This document shows, piece by piece, positions 24,666 to 33,257 of a stretch of 39,543 bases of DNA. The notes under the pieces are model-generated. The model ran no database searches, was not told where the DNA came from, and worked only from the letters and a program-made list of their open reading frames with translations. This DNA comes from Acidobacteriaceae bacterium. Its GTDB lineage: Bacteria > Acidobacteriota > Terriglobia > Terriglobales > Acidobacteriaceae. Position numbers and translations under genes: made by a program. The stretch's first letter is position 1, and the number at the start of each line of letters is the position of its first letter. The stretch covers positions 1 to 39,543 of the forward strand of contig PLQW01000207.1 of NCBI GenBank assembly GCA_003160215.1. The letters run 5' to 3'.

Positions 24666-24778
24666 TGCCTGCGGCTCTCTTTCCGAAGAAGACTGCTGTA
24701 CCGTGCCTGAAGGGACTCGGACCTACTCCCGGCTACCCAAGGTACAACTTACTCGAGGTTCGAGGAGGCCGCAGCGCT

Positions 24779-25288
24779 TCAATGCGGCGGGGTGTTGTTG
24801 GACGGCAGACCGTGCGGCCCCACCGGGGCCTCCCCGGCCTTCAATTTGCGGCAGCAGCCGCTTACCATGTCACCCTGCGGCAAATTGACCTGCGCTGAGT
24901 AGGGGAACGTTTCCTTGCGCATAGGATCGGTGCATGAGGCTTTCCGGATGGTAGCCGACAGCGCATATCCGCCGCCCATCGGCGCGAGGCCGTTTTTCCT
25001 TTGCCACGCCCAGACCTTTTGGTCCGGCACCCAGAAGAATCCGCCCAGGAAGTCCTGGTCCGGCTGATTGATGCCGAGGTATCTCGCGCCCCACGAGACA
25101 AACTGAATGCTCCACTTGGGCCCCTCCCCGAAGCAGACCATGTCAGGTGGCTTCGGCGGAGGAACTCGGCTCGCGGGCGGACTAGCCGGAGTTTGCTCCA
25201 AGGGGTTCGTCGTATATTGCGCCTGAGCCGAAATCACCGTGAAAAAAAAGAGCGAAATTACAATACAGCCAACAAAAGTGCGCGACAT
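24779..25288 (-). CDS. Secreted COG3650-like protein
   Basis: A 169-residue exported protein. The ATG at 25288 has AGGAGGA close upstream, so an in-frame start 33 bases earlier is rejected. The signal peptide is MSRTFVGCIVISLFFFTVIS ending at AQAQ, then a proline-rich linker (TPASPPASRVPPPKPP). The mature part has GEGPKWSIQF near the front and KASCTDPMRKETFPYSAQV with SGCCRKL near the end, the pattern of COG3650-type envelope domains (a GTEPFW-like strand, C-D-G-M...YP...V, G-C-C/A). The function of that family is not established; some are periplasmic or lipoproteins. Three cysteines in the C-terminal part could form a disulfide. It has no clear partner. Confidence 0.7.
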   Translation of the reverse strand: MSRTFVGCIVISLFFFTVISAQAQYTTNPLEQTPASPPASRVPPPKPPDMVCFGEGPKWSIQFVSWGARYLGINQPDQDFLGGFFWVPDQKVWAWQRKNGLAPMGGGYALSATIRKASCTDPMRKETFPYSAQVNLPQGDMVSGCCRKLKAGEAPVGPHGLPSNNTPPH

Positions 25289-25334
25289 CAAATCCTCCTG
25301 GAAGAGGAATGGTCTCCGCAAGACCCATATTGCG

Positions 25335-25775
25335 TCAACTGGTATTTTGTGAGGCTCTCAGGAAACCCTTGCGCACGACCTGTTCGATGGAATCGCGCAA
25401 CCCCATCGCCGCCAGCTCGTCTTCTTGCACCCATCTGACCTCGCTGACGTCGCTTCCCGCTTTGGCTTCTCCGGAGATAGCGCGGCAGAGATAGTCGATT
25501 AGGACGTAGTGATACTGGGTACGTCCCTGCTCATCCCGGAAGATGCTGTCGAAGACGTCCAAGACGTCGCCCGGTTCAACATGGAGCCCGGTCTCTTCCA
25601 ATACCTCGCGGCGGACGCCATCGCGAAGTTTTTCGCCGAGTTCCAACATGCCGCCGGGAACGGACCACTCTCCCTTCAGCGGCTCGGTCGCGCGGCGCAC
25701 CAGGAGCACGCGATCCCGATCAACGATCACTGCGCCAACTCCGACGATGGGTTGTTCGGGATAATCGCGTTTCAT
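25335..25775 (-). CDS. Nudix hydrolase
   Basis: A 146-residue cytoplasmic pyrophosphatase. The complete Nudix box is visible at about residues 41-63: GGMLELGEKLRDGVRREVLE continuing ETGL (G-x5-E-x7-R-E-U-x-E-E-x-G-U). The N-terminal PIVGVGAVIVDRDRVLLVRR and WSVPGG are also typical. Substrate classes include ADP-ribose, nucleoside triphosphates and NAD-type dinucleotides; overall resemblance is to ADP-ribose-pyrophosphatase/MutT-like stand-alone members, but the exact substrate is not predictable. The start at ATG 25775 has AGGATC upstream. It lies 41 bases after the gene at 25816 ends (same strand) and could be co-transcribed with it. Confidence 0.9.
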   Translation of the reverse strand: MKRDYPEQPIVGVGAVIVDRDRVLLVRRATEPLKGEWSVPGGMLELGEKLRDGVRREVLEETGLHVEPGDVLDVFDSIFRDEQGRTQYHYVLIDYLCRAISGEAKAGSDVSEVRWVQEDELAAMGLRDSIEQVVRKGFLRASQNTS

Positions 25776-25815
25776 CGCAGATCCTGGCGGTCAGACGGAA
25801 GGCACTGCTCTGGCG

Positions 25816-26472
25816 TCATTGGGCAAAGAAATCGGCGGGGGAAAATCCCACCAGTCTCCAGCCCTTGCGGCCAAGGTCCATGTGGAAGCGCATTTGGATG
25901 TCGCGTCGCAGCGTCACCAGCGACGGGTCCGCAGGCGTCGCGTCCATCTCAATCTCGGCAACAGCCGATCCGTGGTTCTTATCGGATGTAACCTGCAGCA
26001 ACTGGTAACGGAAGCGGATTGCGTCGTACTGATCGAAAAACGCTCGCAACTGGTCGCGAACTTGGGCGTAGTCGGGCGTCCCCTGCTGGTCGAAGATGGC
26101 CAGTACCTGATAGAGATTGTGGCCCTCCATTCCCCGTTGCAAGGGCCCGAACACGTCGCGTATGACCTGGTCATCGAGATCCAGCTTCTCTTCGCCGGAG
26201 GGTTGTGCCTGGTCCGGCGCAGGGGCCGGAGGCTGCTGGTTCTGCGCGAGTAGCTGGGCTGCTGCCGCCGGGTCGGATTCGAGATCCCAACCAGCCCAGA
26301 GCGGAAGCCTCGAACTGTAGGTGCCTGATCTATTGGGCCCTTCGGATCGAGCTCTCCGATTTTCCGAGAGGGTGCCGAAACCACGTGCTGCCGCCCCGCA
26401 TTGCAACGCCGCATTCAGGAGAATGACAAGCAGCAGCGTGAACCGACCGATAAACGACGTGCGCTTTTGCAT
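25816..26472 (-). CDS. Secreted protein with NTF2/SnoaL-like C-terminal domain
   Basis: A 218-residue protein from ATG 26472. It has a signal peptide (RFTLLLVILLNAALQCGAAA), a disordered linker rich in Q, P and A (about residues 45-95, LLAQNQQPPAPAPDQAQPSG), then a domain of about 110 residues: VIRDVFGPLQRGMEGHNLYQ, VLAIFDQQ, LRAFFDQYDAIRFRYQLLQV and FHMDLGRKGWRLVGFSPADFF. The helix-then-curved-sheet pattern ending in W-R-L-V-G-F-S resembles NTF2/DUF4440-like folds, often binding domains without catalysis. Function unknown. It is possibly co-transcribed with the downstream Nudix gene. Confidence 0.7.
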   Translation of the reverse strand: MQKRTSFIGRFTLLLVILLNAALQCGAAARGFGTLSENRRARSEGPNRSGTYSSRLPLWAGWDLESDPAAAAQLLAQNQQPPAPAPDQAQPSGEEKLDLDDQVIRDVFGPLQRGMEGHNLYQVLAIFDQQGTPDYAQVRDQLRAFFDQYDAIRFRYQLLQVTSDKNHGSAVAEIEMDATPADPSLVTLRRDIQMRFHMDLGRKGWRLVGFSPADFFAQ

Positions 26473-26601
26473 CAACGGCTTTCCGTTTCTCTCGCTAATT
26501 CCAACAAGAAGAATGCCTCCGAATGTTTCGGCGAACGCCGCCGCATGCTTTAGCCGACGATTTTCCCAGATTCGAAAAACAAATCTGTCGCGCGCGTGCC
26601 G

Positions 26602-27615
26602 TTAGCTTTTTTTCGGATGCGGCGTGCCGATGTACGGGAACTCCTTGAGAAGGTCGGTGTGCGGCTTAAGGCCGTCGGGTGGGATTTCACCCTTGGAGAG
26701 GAAGGCGAGGCGATGATCGATGACGTCGTCGGTAAAAACCCGGCCGTTGGGATACTTCGCGGGCTTCGAAGGATTGAAGCTCAGCATGTCGGGCAGGAGG
26801 CCGTCGGCGTCGATCGCGGCGATTGCTTCCTCACGGGTGTAATTGCCGGTATGCCCCATCAAGTGGACGAACTGATCGAGCCAGCGCTTGCGATCGTTAA
26901 CCGGCTCGCTGGCGTTGTACTCCTCTTTGGTCTCGTCGGTGTTGAAGAAGCTGCTGACTGAAGGGTGGCCGGCGCGATCTACATGAAGCAGCTTGCCGTC
27001 GCGGCGCAGACTGCATCGCCCCCAGATGCGGATCTCGGGCTTGGGGCTGAGCTCACTGGTTGGCAGCTCTATAACCGTCGAGAACACATTGGCTTCCGTA
27101 TTCGAATCTATGCCGCTCCATGGAGACTTGCCGCCCAGGTGGGGCGCGGTGAAGTTTCTGCCGCCCCTGGTATCGAACAGATTCTTGATACCGTCGTAGT
27201 CGAAAAAGAAAGCGTCGCTGCGACTGCCGGCGAAGAACGTGTAGGCGCCCGACTTGACGATGTTGGGGTTGGGGCCGAAGGAGACCTCGGCGTCGGCGAT
27301 GATCTTTGTCCCGACCGCTTCCACCGAGCGGGCCTCCGTGCCTTTTGCGACAAAAACGTTTACGGTCTGCTTACCGTTTTGCGGCGGTGAGAACACATAG
27401 CTGAACGCAATGTCGTTCAAATAATCGCCATCATTGTCGATGGCGAGCCGGTAGATGGCGTCGGGATGGAGCGCGTCGGCAGTCGGATTTGCATTGAGGA
27501 TGAGCACGGTCCTTGCCGGGTCCGTGGGCGCCTGGAATGCATAGAGGTCGCATAGGTCGAGTCTTTGGTCCCCGAGAGGAGGGCCGAGACTGAGTCCAGT
27601 GAAATGGTTCGACAT
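26602..27615 (-). CDS. DUF4331 family protein
   Basis: A 337-residue protein with the DUF4331 start pattern: SNHFTGLSLGPPLGDQRLDLCDLYAFQAP, LILNANP, and YRLAIDNDGDYLNDIAFSYVFS, with Asp-rich loops suggesting metal binding. The internal SPWSGIDSNTEANVFSTVIELP is also typical. Unlike many members it has no signal peptide, so it appears to be cytoplasmic or exported by another route. The family is of unknown biochemical function and is frequent next to sigma and anti-sigma factor genes; here an ECF sigma factor gene is divergent, 236 bases or more away. AAGGAAGGG lies upstream of the ATG at 27615. Confidence 0.85.
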   Translation of the reverse strand: MSNHFTGLSLGPPLGDQRLDLCDLYAFQAPTDPARTVLILNANPTADALHPDAIYRLAIDNDGDYLNDIAFSYVFSPPQNGKQTVNVFVAKGTEARSVEAVGTKIIADAEVSFGPNPNIVKSGAYTFFAGSRSDAFFFDYDGIKNLFDTRGGRNFTAPHLGGKSPWSGIDSNTEANVFSTVIELPTSELSPKPEIRIWGRCSLRRDGKLLHVDRAGHPSVSSFFNTDETKEEYNASEPVNDRKRWLDQFVHLMGHTGNYTREEAIAAIDADGLLPDMLSFNPSKPAKYPNGRVFTDDVIDHRLAFLSKGEIPPDGLKPHTDLLKEFPYIGTPHPKKS

Positions 27616-27877
27616 TTCTTCCCTTCCTTAGAAAATTGAAAATGCATTCATGTCGTCCGACAGTTCGTTTTTTGGTGTTCCGGCACCGGGGAGTATACAC
27701 CCGTCTGTTTCCAACCGAGCCCTTTTCGATGCATTTCCCCTCTCCGAGGGTTCTCTTCCGCCTTCCGCGAGTCCTGAACGCCTGCGGTCGCCGCCTACCA
27801 AATGATTACCCGGGTGCCTCAATTTGGACACTCATGCATAATACTGTTAAGTGTGCTGTGATGCAGCAGGTTGCCAC

Positions 27878-28696
27878 ATGGCGATGGACGAACCCAAACG
27901 CAGATCGGAGCTTCCTGACTCCTCCGATCCGCAGCTCCCAGCTGCCCCTCGCGGGCCTGCCGGAAGCCGGGCTGGTTCGGCGCAACTTTCTGGAGGCAGA
28001 AGGGTTACAGCCGATGTGGGCAGCATCGCACTGGATCGACTCTTGCTGGTTGGTGGCTCCGCTAAGGGGACAGCGGAGCTACCCGCCGGGCTACGGGGCG
28101 AATTGACCGAACCTGTCGTACTGGAGATGCTGAGCGACGCCGAGGTCATGCTACGCGTGGCCGCGGGCGACGATGTCGCTTTCGATTATCTGGTGGAGAA
28201 ATACCGCCGCCAGATGATCAGCTTCATGTACCGCATGACCCACAATCAGGCGGTAGCGGAGGAACTCGCGCAAGAGGTGTTTCTACGGGTCTATCGCTCG
28301 CGGCAGAGCTATGCGGCGAGCGCTAAGTTCACCACCTGGCTCTATCGCATTGCGACCAACCTGGCGGTGAATCACGCCCGCGACACCAAGCACGAACGCC
28401 CCGAGAACATCGTCAATCTCGACGAACCCGATGCCGATACCGGCATGACGGTGGACTTGGCGGACGGCAGCTTGAACGCTGAGCAAATCATCCTTCGCAG
28501 GGAAAGGCTGGCGGCCATTCGCCGCCAGGTCGAGGCGTTGCCCGAGCGCCAACGCACGGCCGTGATCATGCATAAGTACCAGAACCTGGATTACAAGCAG
28601 ATTGCGGCGGTATTAAAGTTAAGCGAGTCGGCAACCAAGTCGTTGCTGTTCCGGGCGTATGAAACGCTCCGGGAGACGTTGAAACAGTTCTTATAA
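27878..28696 (+). CDS. ECF-type RNA polymerase sigma factor
   Basis: Regions 2 and 4 of a sigma-70 family ECF factor are clear: region 2 MLRVAAGDDVAFDYLVEKYR to FLRVYRSRQSYAASAKFTTWLYRIATNLAVNHARD (about residues 90-170), and region 4 LPERQRTAVIMHKYQNLDYK to LKLSESATKSLLFRAYETLR near the end. The start is uncertain. ATG 27878 with AGCAGG upstream gives 272 residues with a proline-rich disordered N-terminal stretch; ATG 28127 would give a compact 189-residue ECF protein. The next gene, 20 bases downstream, is its probable anti-sigma factor, so activity is likely released by an envelope signal. A DUF3106 gene follows. The triggering stress is unknown. Confidence 0.88.
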   Translation: MAMDEPKRRSELPDSSDPQLPAAPRGPAGSRAGSAQLSGGRRVTADVGSIALDRLLLVGGSAKGTAELPAGLRGELTEPVVLEMLSDAEVMLRVAAGDDVAFDYLVEKYRRQMISFMYRMTHNQAVAEELAQEVFLRVYRSRQSYAASAKFTTWLYRIATNLAVNHARDTKHERPENIVNLDEPDADTGMTVDLADGSLNAEQIILRRERLAAIRRQVEALPERQRTAVIMHKYQNLDYKQIAAVLKLSESATKSLLFRAYETLRETLKQFL

Positions 28697-28716
28697 GTAG
28701 GAAGTAGGGTGCGGTT

Positions 28717-29199
28717 ATGATGTGCGAGGACCTTCGCGCCGATTTCATGGAAGCAGTGCTAAGCGGGCCGGAAACGGCTTCGCCTCAATTGCATGAGCAC
28801 CTGCGGAGTTGCGCGGCCTGCGCGCGTGAGTTGGCTTCGTTCCAGCAAACCATGTCGGTTCTGGACGAGTGGCAGGCCCCCGAGCCTTCCCCGTATTTCA
28901 GTTCCCGATTGCGGGCGCGGACGCGCGAGGCAGCGGCGATGCAACCTAGCGGCTGGCTGGCATGGTTACGGAGGCCGGTGGTAGCAGCGGCGGCTGTGGT
29001 GTTGGTTGCAGCTGGCGCCGGACTGTTGGAGATGGGCCGCGTGAATCACGACCGCAACACCATGGCGACCAACGACCAGCCCGGCATCGTACGGGTGAAC
29101 ACCCCCGGAACCGCGGTTGGCGACCTGCAGTACCTGGACAAGAACGCCGATCTGTTTTCTGATTTTGACGCTCTTGACGGACAATCCTCAACGGAGTAA
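28717..29199 (+). CDS. Anti-sigma factor with zinc-finger (zf-HC2) domain
   Basis: A 160-residue single-pass membrane protein. The N-terminal cytoplasmic part holds the putative zinc motif H-x3-C-x2-C in LHEHLRSCAACARELASF (about residues 24-42), typical of anti-sigma factors that sequester ECF sigma factors. One transmembrane helix follows (VVAAAAVVLVAAGAGLLEMG, about residues 87-106). The periplasmic tail of about 50 residues ends in acidic DLFSDFDALDGQ. It sits 20 bases downstream of the ECF sigma gene and nine bases before the DUF3106 gene, so the three form an operon. No protease or sensor partner is visible. Confidence 0.87.
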   Translation: MMCEDLRADFMEAVLSGPETASPQLHEHLRSCAACARELASFQQTMSVLDEWQAPEPSPYFSSRLRARTREAAAMQPSGWLAWLRRPVVAAAAVVLVAAGAGLLEMGRVNHDRNTMATNDQPGIVRVNTPGTAVGDLQYLDKNADLFSDFDALDGQSSTE

Positions 29200-29208
29200 G
29201 TAGAAGTC

Positions 29209-29841
29209 GTGCGCGCCGCCAAGTCCATTCTCGCGAGCCTGGTGCTGGTTTTCAGCGCAATCCCAGCGCTGGCGCTTTTTCCCGGCTGGCAGCGTCAAGC
29301 TTCGCCCTCAAGGCCCGCGCAGCAGACGCCAGGTTCCCCAGCCATGAACGGTTCACCGCCGGCTTCGGCACAGGGCTCCAACGGAGGCTATCAGCCCCAC
29401 CTGAACGGTCCTGGTCCGCATCACGGCGACTGGCTTCGAAAGTATATGGCATTGCCGCCGGCGCAGCAGGAGAGGCAACTTCAACAGGATCCGAGTTTCC
29501 GCAGTCTTCCGCCCGATAAACAAAACCATCTGCTCGATCGTTTGCGGAACTTCAACAGTCAGCCTCCGGAAAAGAAGGCCACGATTCTCAATCGGATGGA
29601 AACCTTCGAGCACATGACTCCGGAACAGCAGACTGCGGCGCGCAGCCTGTTTCAGCGCTATCGCAATCTGCCTGACGACCAGAAGAGCAGGGTTTCACAA
29701 GCCTACCGAAGGTTGCGCGGTATGCCGCCCCAGGCGCGCAATCGGTTGTTAAGCTCTGACGAGTTTCGCAATGGCTATACGGATGATGAACGGGACCTGC
29801 TGCGCGGCATGGCCGATCTGAATGTGGAGCCCTCGCACTAA
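29209..29841 (+). CDS. Secreted DUF3106 protein
   Basis: A 210-residue exported protein starting at GTG 29209, nine bases after the anti-sigma stop. After the signal peptide (AKSILASLVLVFSAIPALA) comes a proline/serine-rich linker (about 25-70). Then follow tandem helical repeats with the DUF3106 pattern LPPxxQExxL and F...MTPEQQ: LRKYMALPPAQQERQL, FRSLPPDKQNHLLDRLRNFN, MTPEQQTAARSLFQRYRNLP and YRRLRGMPPQARNRLL. Such repeats suggest a periplasmic, possibly protein-binding role like that of CpxP-type helical sensors. That comparison is inference. Its place behind sigma and anti-sigma genes suggests that it takes part in, or is an output of, the same envelope response. Confidence 0.85.
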   Translation: MRAAKSILASLVLVFSAIPALALFPGWQRQASPSRPAQQTPGSPAMNGSPPASAQGSNGGYQPHLNGPGPHHGDWLRKYMALPPAQQERQLQQDPSFRSLPPDKQNHLLDRLRNFNSQPPEKKATILNRMETFEHMTPEQQTAARSLFQRYRNLPDDQKSRVSQAYRRLRGMPPQARNRLLSSDEFRNGYTDDERDLLRGMADLNVEPSH

Positions 29842-29963
29842 AATCTATGTTCCCGCCCGTTTTTCCCTACGATCTGAAGCACTGCCCGGCAAAATAATTT
29901 AACATCGAACTTCCGCCCGTTGCGGCATTCCCAGTTAGCGGCACGACGGGCGAAACGTCTTTT

Positions 29964-30740
29964 ATGATCGAACTCGTTCGCGACACCTACCGGTACCGGG
30001 AGTTGATTTGGGCGCTGGCCCTCAAGGAACTCAAGATCCGCTATAAGCGGTCAGTCTTGGGCTTCATGTGGGCGCTGCTCAACCCTGCCCTGCTTATGGT
30101 CGTGCTGACCCTGGTATTTTCCACGGTTATGCGTTTCGCCATACCGCATTACGCGATTTTTCTGCTCAGCGTGTTGCTTCCCTGGACGTTCTTCTCGCAA
30201 TCGCTCTCGTACGCCGTGGAATCTATCGTATCCAACGGCGACTTGATCAAGAAGATCAGGGTTCCCAAGCTGGTGTTTCCCATGGCAGCGGTGGTCTCGA
30301 ACATCATCAACCTGCTGCTTTCTCTTATTCCGCTGGCATTGCTGGTACCACTCCTGCGGCACCCGTTCTATTGGACCTGGGTGTACCTGCCGGTCCCACT
30401 GCTGGCCTTGGCAATCTTCACCCTGGGGATGACATTCTTCTTCGCAGCCGCCAATGTGTACTACCGGGATGTCTCGCACATCCTGCAGATCCTGCTCTCG
30501 GCGTGGTTCTACCTGACTCCAATCATCTATCCTCTTGACCTGATACCGGCGCGGTATCAATGGATTTTCAAGCTGAACCCGATGATCTACGTTATCAACG
30601 GCTTCCGCCTCGCGGTGTACTACGGCATGTTGCCCAAGGCGCCTTCCATCGTGGCCTCATTTGTTTGCGCATTCTTAAGCTTGTTCCTGGGGTTTGCCAT
30701 CTTCCGCAAGTACCAGGACAATTTCGTTTTCTATGTCTGA
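29964..30740 (+). CDS. ABC-2 type polysaccharide export permease (Wzm-like)
   Basis: A 258-residue inner-membrane permease with six hydrophobic segments. The features are those of Wzm/KpsM/TagG proteins: N-terminal YRELIWALALKELKIRYKRS, the segment FMWALLNPALLMVVLTLVFS, and the C-terminal WFYLTPIIYPLDLIP, LNPMIYVINGFR and FAIFRKYQDNFVFYV. With the ATPase gene that overlaps its 3-prime end it forms an exporter for a finished lipid-linked glycan (O antigen, capsule or teichoic-like polymer). No other glycan assembly genes are directly adjacent, but a large glycosyltransferase lies about 2.5 kb downstream. The start is ATG 29964; the ribosome binding site is weak. Confidence 0.93.
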   Translation: MIELVRDTYRYRELIWALALKELKIRYKRSVLGFMWALLNPALLMVVLTLVFSTVMRFAIPHYAIFLLSVLLPWTFFSQSLSYAVESIVSNGDLIKKIRVPKLVFPMAAVVSNIINLLLSLIPLALLVPLLRHPFYWTWVYLPVPLLALAIFTLGMTFFFAAANVYYRDVSHILQILLSAWFYLTPIIYPLDLIPARYQWIFKLNPMIYVINGFRLAVYYGMLPKAPSIVASFVCAFLSLFLGFAIFRKYQDNFVFYV

Positions 30741-31512
30741 GTTAGCAATGTCTTCTAGTGCGTTTGCAATCCGATTGGAGAACGTCACCCAGCGATTTCG
30801 GGTGATTCAAGAGCGCCCGGACACGGTGCGCGAGTTGTTCTCGAAGTTCTTCCGTCACCAATCCAGCTACCACGACTTCGAGGCGGTAAAAAACGCCTCC
30901 TTTGAAGTTCCGCAAGGCCAGATGCTGGGACTGATCGGACGCAATGGATCAGGTAAGAGCACCATTTTGAAGATCGTTTCAGGGGTATACCGGCCGACCT
31001 CGGGAACGGTGCAGGTGCAAGGCTCGTTGGCGCCGTTGATTGAATTGGGCGCCGGCTTCCACCATGAGTTGACCGGGCGAGAGAATATTCTGCTCAACGG
31101 TCTCCTGATGGGTTACTCCAAACGCGAGATGCTGGAGCGCCAACAGGGCATCATCGACTTTGCCGAGATCGGAGATTTCATCGACTCGCCGGTGAAGCAG
31201 TACTCATCCGGGATGTACATGCGGCTGGCGTTTTCGGTGGCAACCGAGGTGGATCCGCAGATCCTGGTGATCGACGAAATTCTCGCCGTCGGTGACACGG
31301 GATTTCAGGACAAGTGCTTCGAACGCATCAGGAAGTTCCGGCAAGCCGGTAAAACCATCCTTATGGTGACTCATAACATGCTAAATGTCGCGCAGCACTG
31401 CGACCGCGCAATTCTCGTGGACAAGGGCTCCATCATGGCCGATGGACTGCCGGACGATGTCATCGAGGTGTACAAGAGTTTACTAGCGCTGGAGGCGGTC
31501 GCGGCCCATTGA
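30733..31512 (+). CDS. Polysaccharide ABC exporter ATPase (Wzt-like, short form)
   Basis: A 259-residue ATPase. The start is taken at ATG 30733, overlapping the permease stop by eight bases; ATG 30748 is an alternative. Motifs are Walker A GRNGSGKST, a signature YSSGMYMRLAFS, and Walker B ILVIDEILAVGD, with DKCFERIRKFRQAGKTILMV and H in MVTHNM. The stretch VRELFSKFFRHQSSYHDFEAVKNASFEVPQG is typical of exporters of this subfamily. It lacks the long C-terminal carbohydrate-binding domain of O-antigen Wzt with capped chains, so recognition of chain end modification is not expected. It works with the upstream permease. Confidence 0.93.
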   Translation: MSELAMSSSAFAIRLENVTQRFRVIQERPDTVRELFSKFFRHQSSYHDFEAVKNASFEVPQGQMLGLIGRNGSGKSTILKIVSGVYRPTSGTVQVQGSLAPLIELGAGFHHELTGRENILLNGLLMGYSKREMLERQQGIIDFAEIGDFIDSPVKQYSSGMYMRLAFSVATEVDPQILVIDEILAVGDTGFQDKCFERIRKFRQAGKTILMVTHNMLNVAQHCDRAILVDKGSIMADGLPDDVIEVYKSLLALEAVAAH

Positions 31513-31666
31513 TCCGCGCCGATTTCCGATGCCCGCTATTTTTGCACCCATGTCTTCGACAACCACAGCAACACCAATGCGCTAGGCTGCACCCGGCTTC
31601 TGAATAGCCTTAACCCCGCGCTGTTGCGGCGGGGAAACTGGCCGTCCCCCGGGGCACCCTGCATTC

Positions 31667-32233
31667 ATGTTATATTTGCGCCAGTCTATGCTGCATGCAT
31701 TCGCCCTCTGGCTTCACGAACACGCAAGGTTCTTTGAGATTATCCTGGTCATTCTCAGCGCCCTAGTGGCGTTCTATGCCGATACACTTCGGCATTTTCT
31801 GTCCCTGCCTCCGCAGAAGTTATCGACTTGGATATTGAAGGCAAGACTGCTTTCGGTAAATTCCAAGCTCTTCAATCTTTGCGAGTGTCAAAACAACTCA
31901 TTCACAACCCTGGTCTATATTTCCCGTTACTTGGTCTTCGTGTTGCTACTGACCAGCCTTTTCATCGGCGGGATTTTCCTAGAGGTGGTTTCGATCCGCG
32001 TGGAAAACCGGGGAGATCCCGGCGCGTATAGCCGCTTCCACGCGAATCTGGACATCACGCTGGCCTTGCTGTTTGTAGTGGTCGTCTGTTCGCGACTGCT
32101 GCTGCTTGGGGAATTTCTATTTCGCCTGCGAAACTTCAAGGGATACGACCATCGGCTCATGGAGCGGGTAGCGGAACTCGAGGGAAAACTTGGGATTTCC
32201 GACGACACTCCGGCAAATTCAATCAGCGATTAA
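31667..32233 (+). CDS. Small membrane protein of unknown function
   Basis: A 188-residue protein (or 181 from ATG 31688) with three hydrophobic segments: FEIILVILSALVAFYADTL, YLVFVLLLTSLFIGGIFLEVV and LDITLALLFVVVVCSRLLLLGEFLF. The C-terminal segment HRLMERVAELEGKLGISDD looks like a short coiled coil. No family is recognised. Codon use is slightly AT-richer than in its neighbours. It lies 155 bases downstream of the exporter ATPase on the same strand; a GC-rich hairpin CCCCGC/GCGGGG near 31616 could separate the transcripts. Confidence 0.6.
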   Translation: MLYLRQSMLHAFALWLHEHARFFEIILVILSALVAFYADTLRHFLSLPPQKLSTWILKARLLSVNSKLFNLCECQNNSFTTLVYISRYLVFVLLLTSLFIGGIFLEVVSIRVENRGDPGAYSRFHANLDITLALLFVVVVCSRLLLLGEFLFRLRNFKGYDHRLMERVAELEGKLGISDDTPANSISD

Positions 32234-32254
32234 GAAGTTTACCCGGACGATAGG

Positions 32255-33109
32255 TCATGCCCGCGCGGCACGTGACCGCCGTCGCCACCATTTCTCGTAC
32301 ACGGTGAACGCTGCATTGATCGGGACCATAAGCGAGAGATACACCAACGGCGCCAGGTAAACGCCAGTACCGGGAAACCAATAGCGGGCTACATAAAAAC
32401 AGATCACCACGCTGCGCATGCTCGTGCTGGTGGCCAGCACGCGGCGCGATTCGCGGTCCGGACCTCCTAGATACCAGCCCACCACCATGGCTAACACGAT
32501 GAGCAGCACGATGGCCACCAACGGGTTGACTGACATTGATTTCATAGCTTGACGCCGGAAGTGCCGCGTCTCCCACATCAATGCCAGGAATGCTACCGAG
32601 GCGAGCACGTTCAAAGGGGTCACCAGCCGGGAAGTGAACGCCGGCGCCCTACGCGACAGCATAAGACCGGCCCACAGCGGCAATGCGAGGTAGAGCACCA
32701 GCGTCTCCAGCAAGCTGAGCAACGGCCTGGGGTGGTGCGCGGCGGCCCGCGGCATCACCTCCAGCACCAGGGGCGTAATTGCCAGGCTCACCAGCGTCAG
32801 CAGAAACGTCATGCCTGCCGCAAGAGCCAGACGGCCGGTGGCAGTGCGGGTAAATTGCAGCGCTACCGGCGTGCCGGGGATTGCCGCCAGCAACAGGAAG
32901 CCGAGCTTCAAATCCGGCTCCATGGGAAACAGCGTCACCAGCAAAAACCCGAGAGCCGGCACGATCAGGCAGTTTGCCAACAGTGAGCGCAGCACTAGCC
33001 TGCGATTGCGCAGTGTACTGACCAGGTCGCCGCGGCTTACCCGGAGACCGATGGCGAACATCACTGCGACCACAAACAGGTCCAGCAGCAACAGTGGCGG
33101 AATAGGCAC
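32255..33109 (-). CDS. BASS-family (bile acid:sodium symporter-like) transporter
   Basis: A 284-residue polytopic protein with eight or nine hydrophobic helices. N-terminal features (LFVVAVMFAIGLRVSRGDLV, then SLLANCLIVPALGFLLVTLF) and GFLLLAAIPGTPVALQFTRT (the family loop near the crossed helices) fit the SBF/BASS group, which move organic anions with sodium. Substrates in bacteria include bile acids, pantoate and various carboxylates. None can be assigned here. The start at ATG 33109 has GGAG-rich sequence upstream. It is oppositely oriented to the glycosyltransferase gene at 33258 and shares a short intergenic region with it. Confidence 0.8.
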   Translation of the reverse strand: MPIPPLLLLDLFVVAVMFAIGLRVSRGDLVSTLRNRRLVLRSLLANCLIVPALGFLLVTLFPMEPDLKLGFLLLAAIPGTPVALQFTRTATGRLALAAGMTFLLTLVSLAITPLVLEVMPRAAAHHPRPLLSLLETLVLYLALPLWAGLMLSRRAPAFTSRLVTPLNVLASVAFLALMWETRHFRRQAMKSMSVNPLVAIVLLIVLAMVVGWYLGGPDRESRRVLATSTSMRSVVICFYVARYWFPGTGVYLAPLVYLSLMVPINAAFTVYEKWWRRRSRAARA

Positions 33110-33257
33110 ACGCTCCTCCGCTCGACGGGGATCCAGCCGCAGTCCAAAACTTTGCTGTATCGAAGGGTATACCAGAGAGCCGGCGAGAGGTCACACCGGC
33201 TGCCTGAGAATCAAGATTAAGTTCTAACTTAGATCACATTAAGTAAATCCTGGCGAA

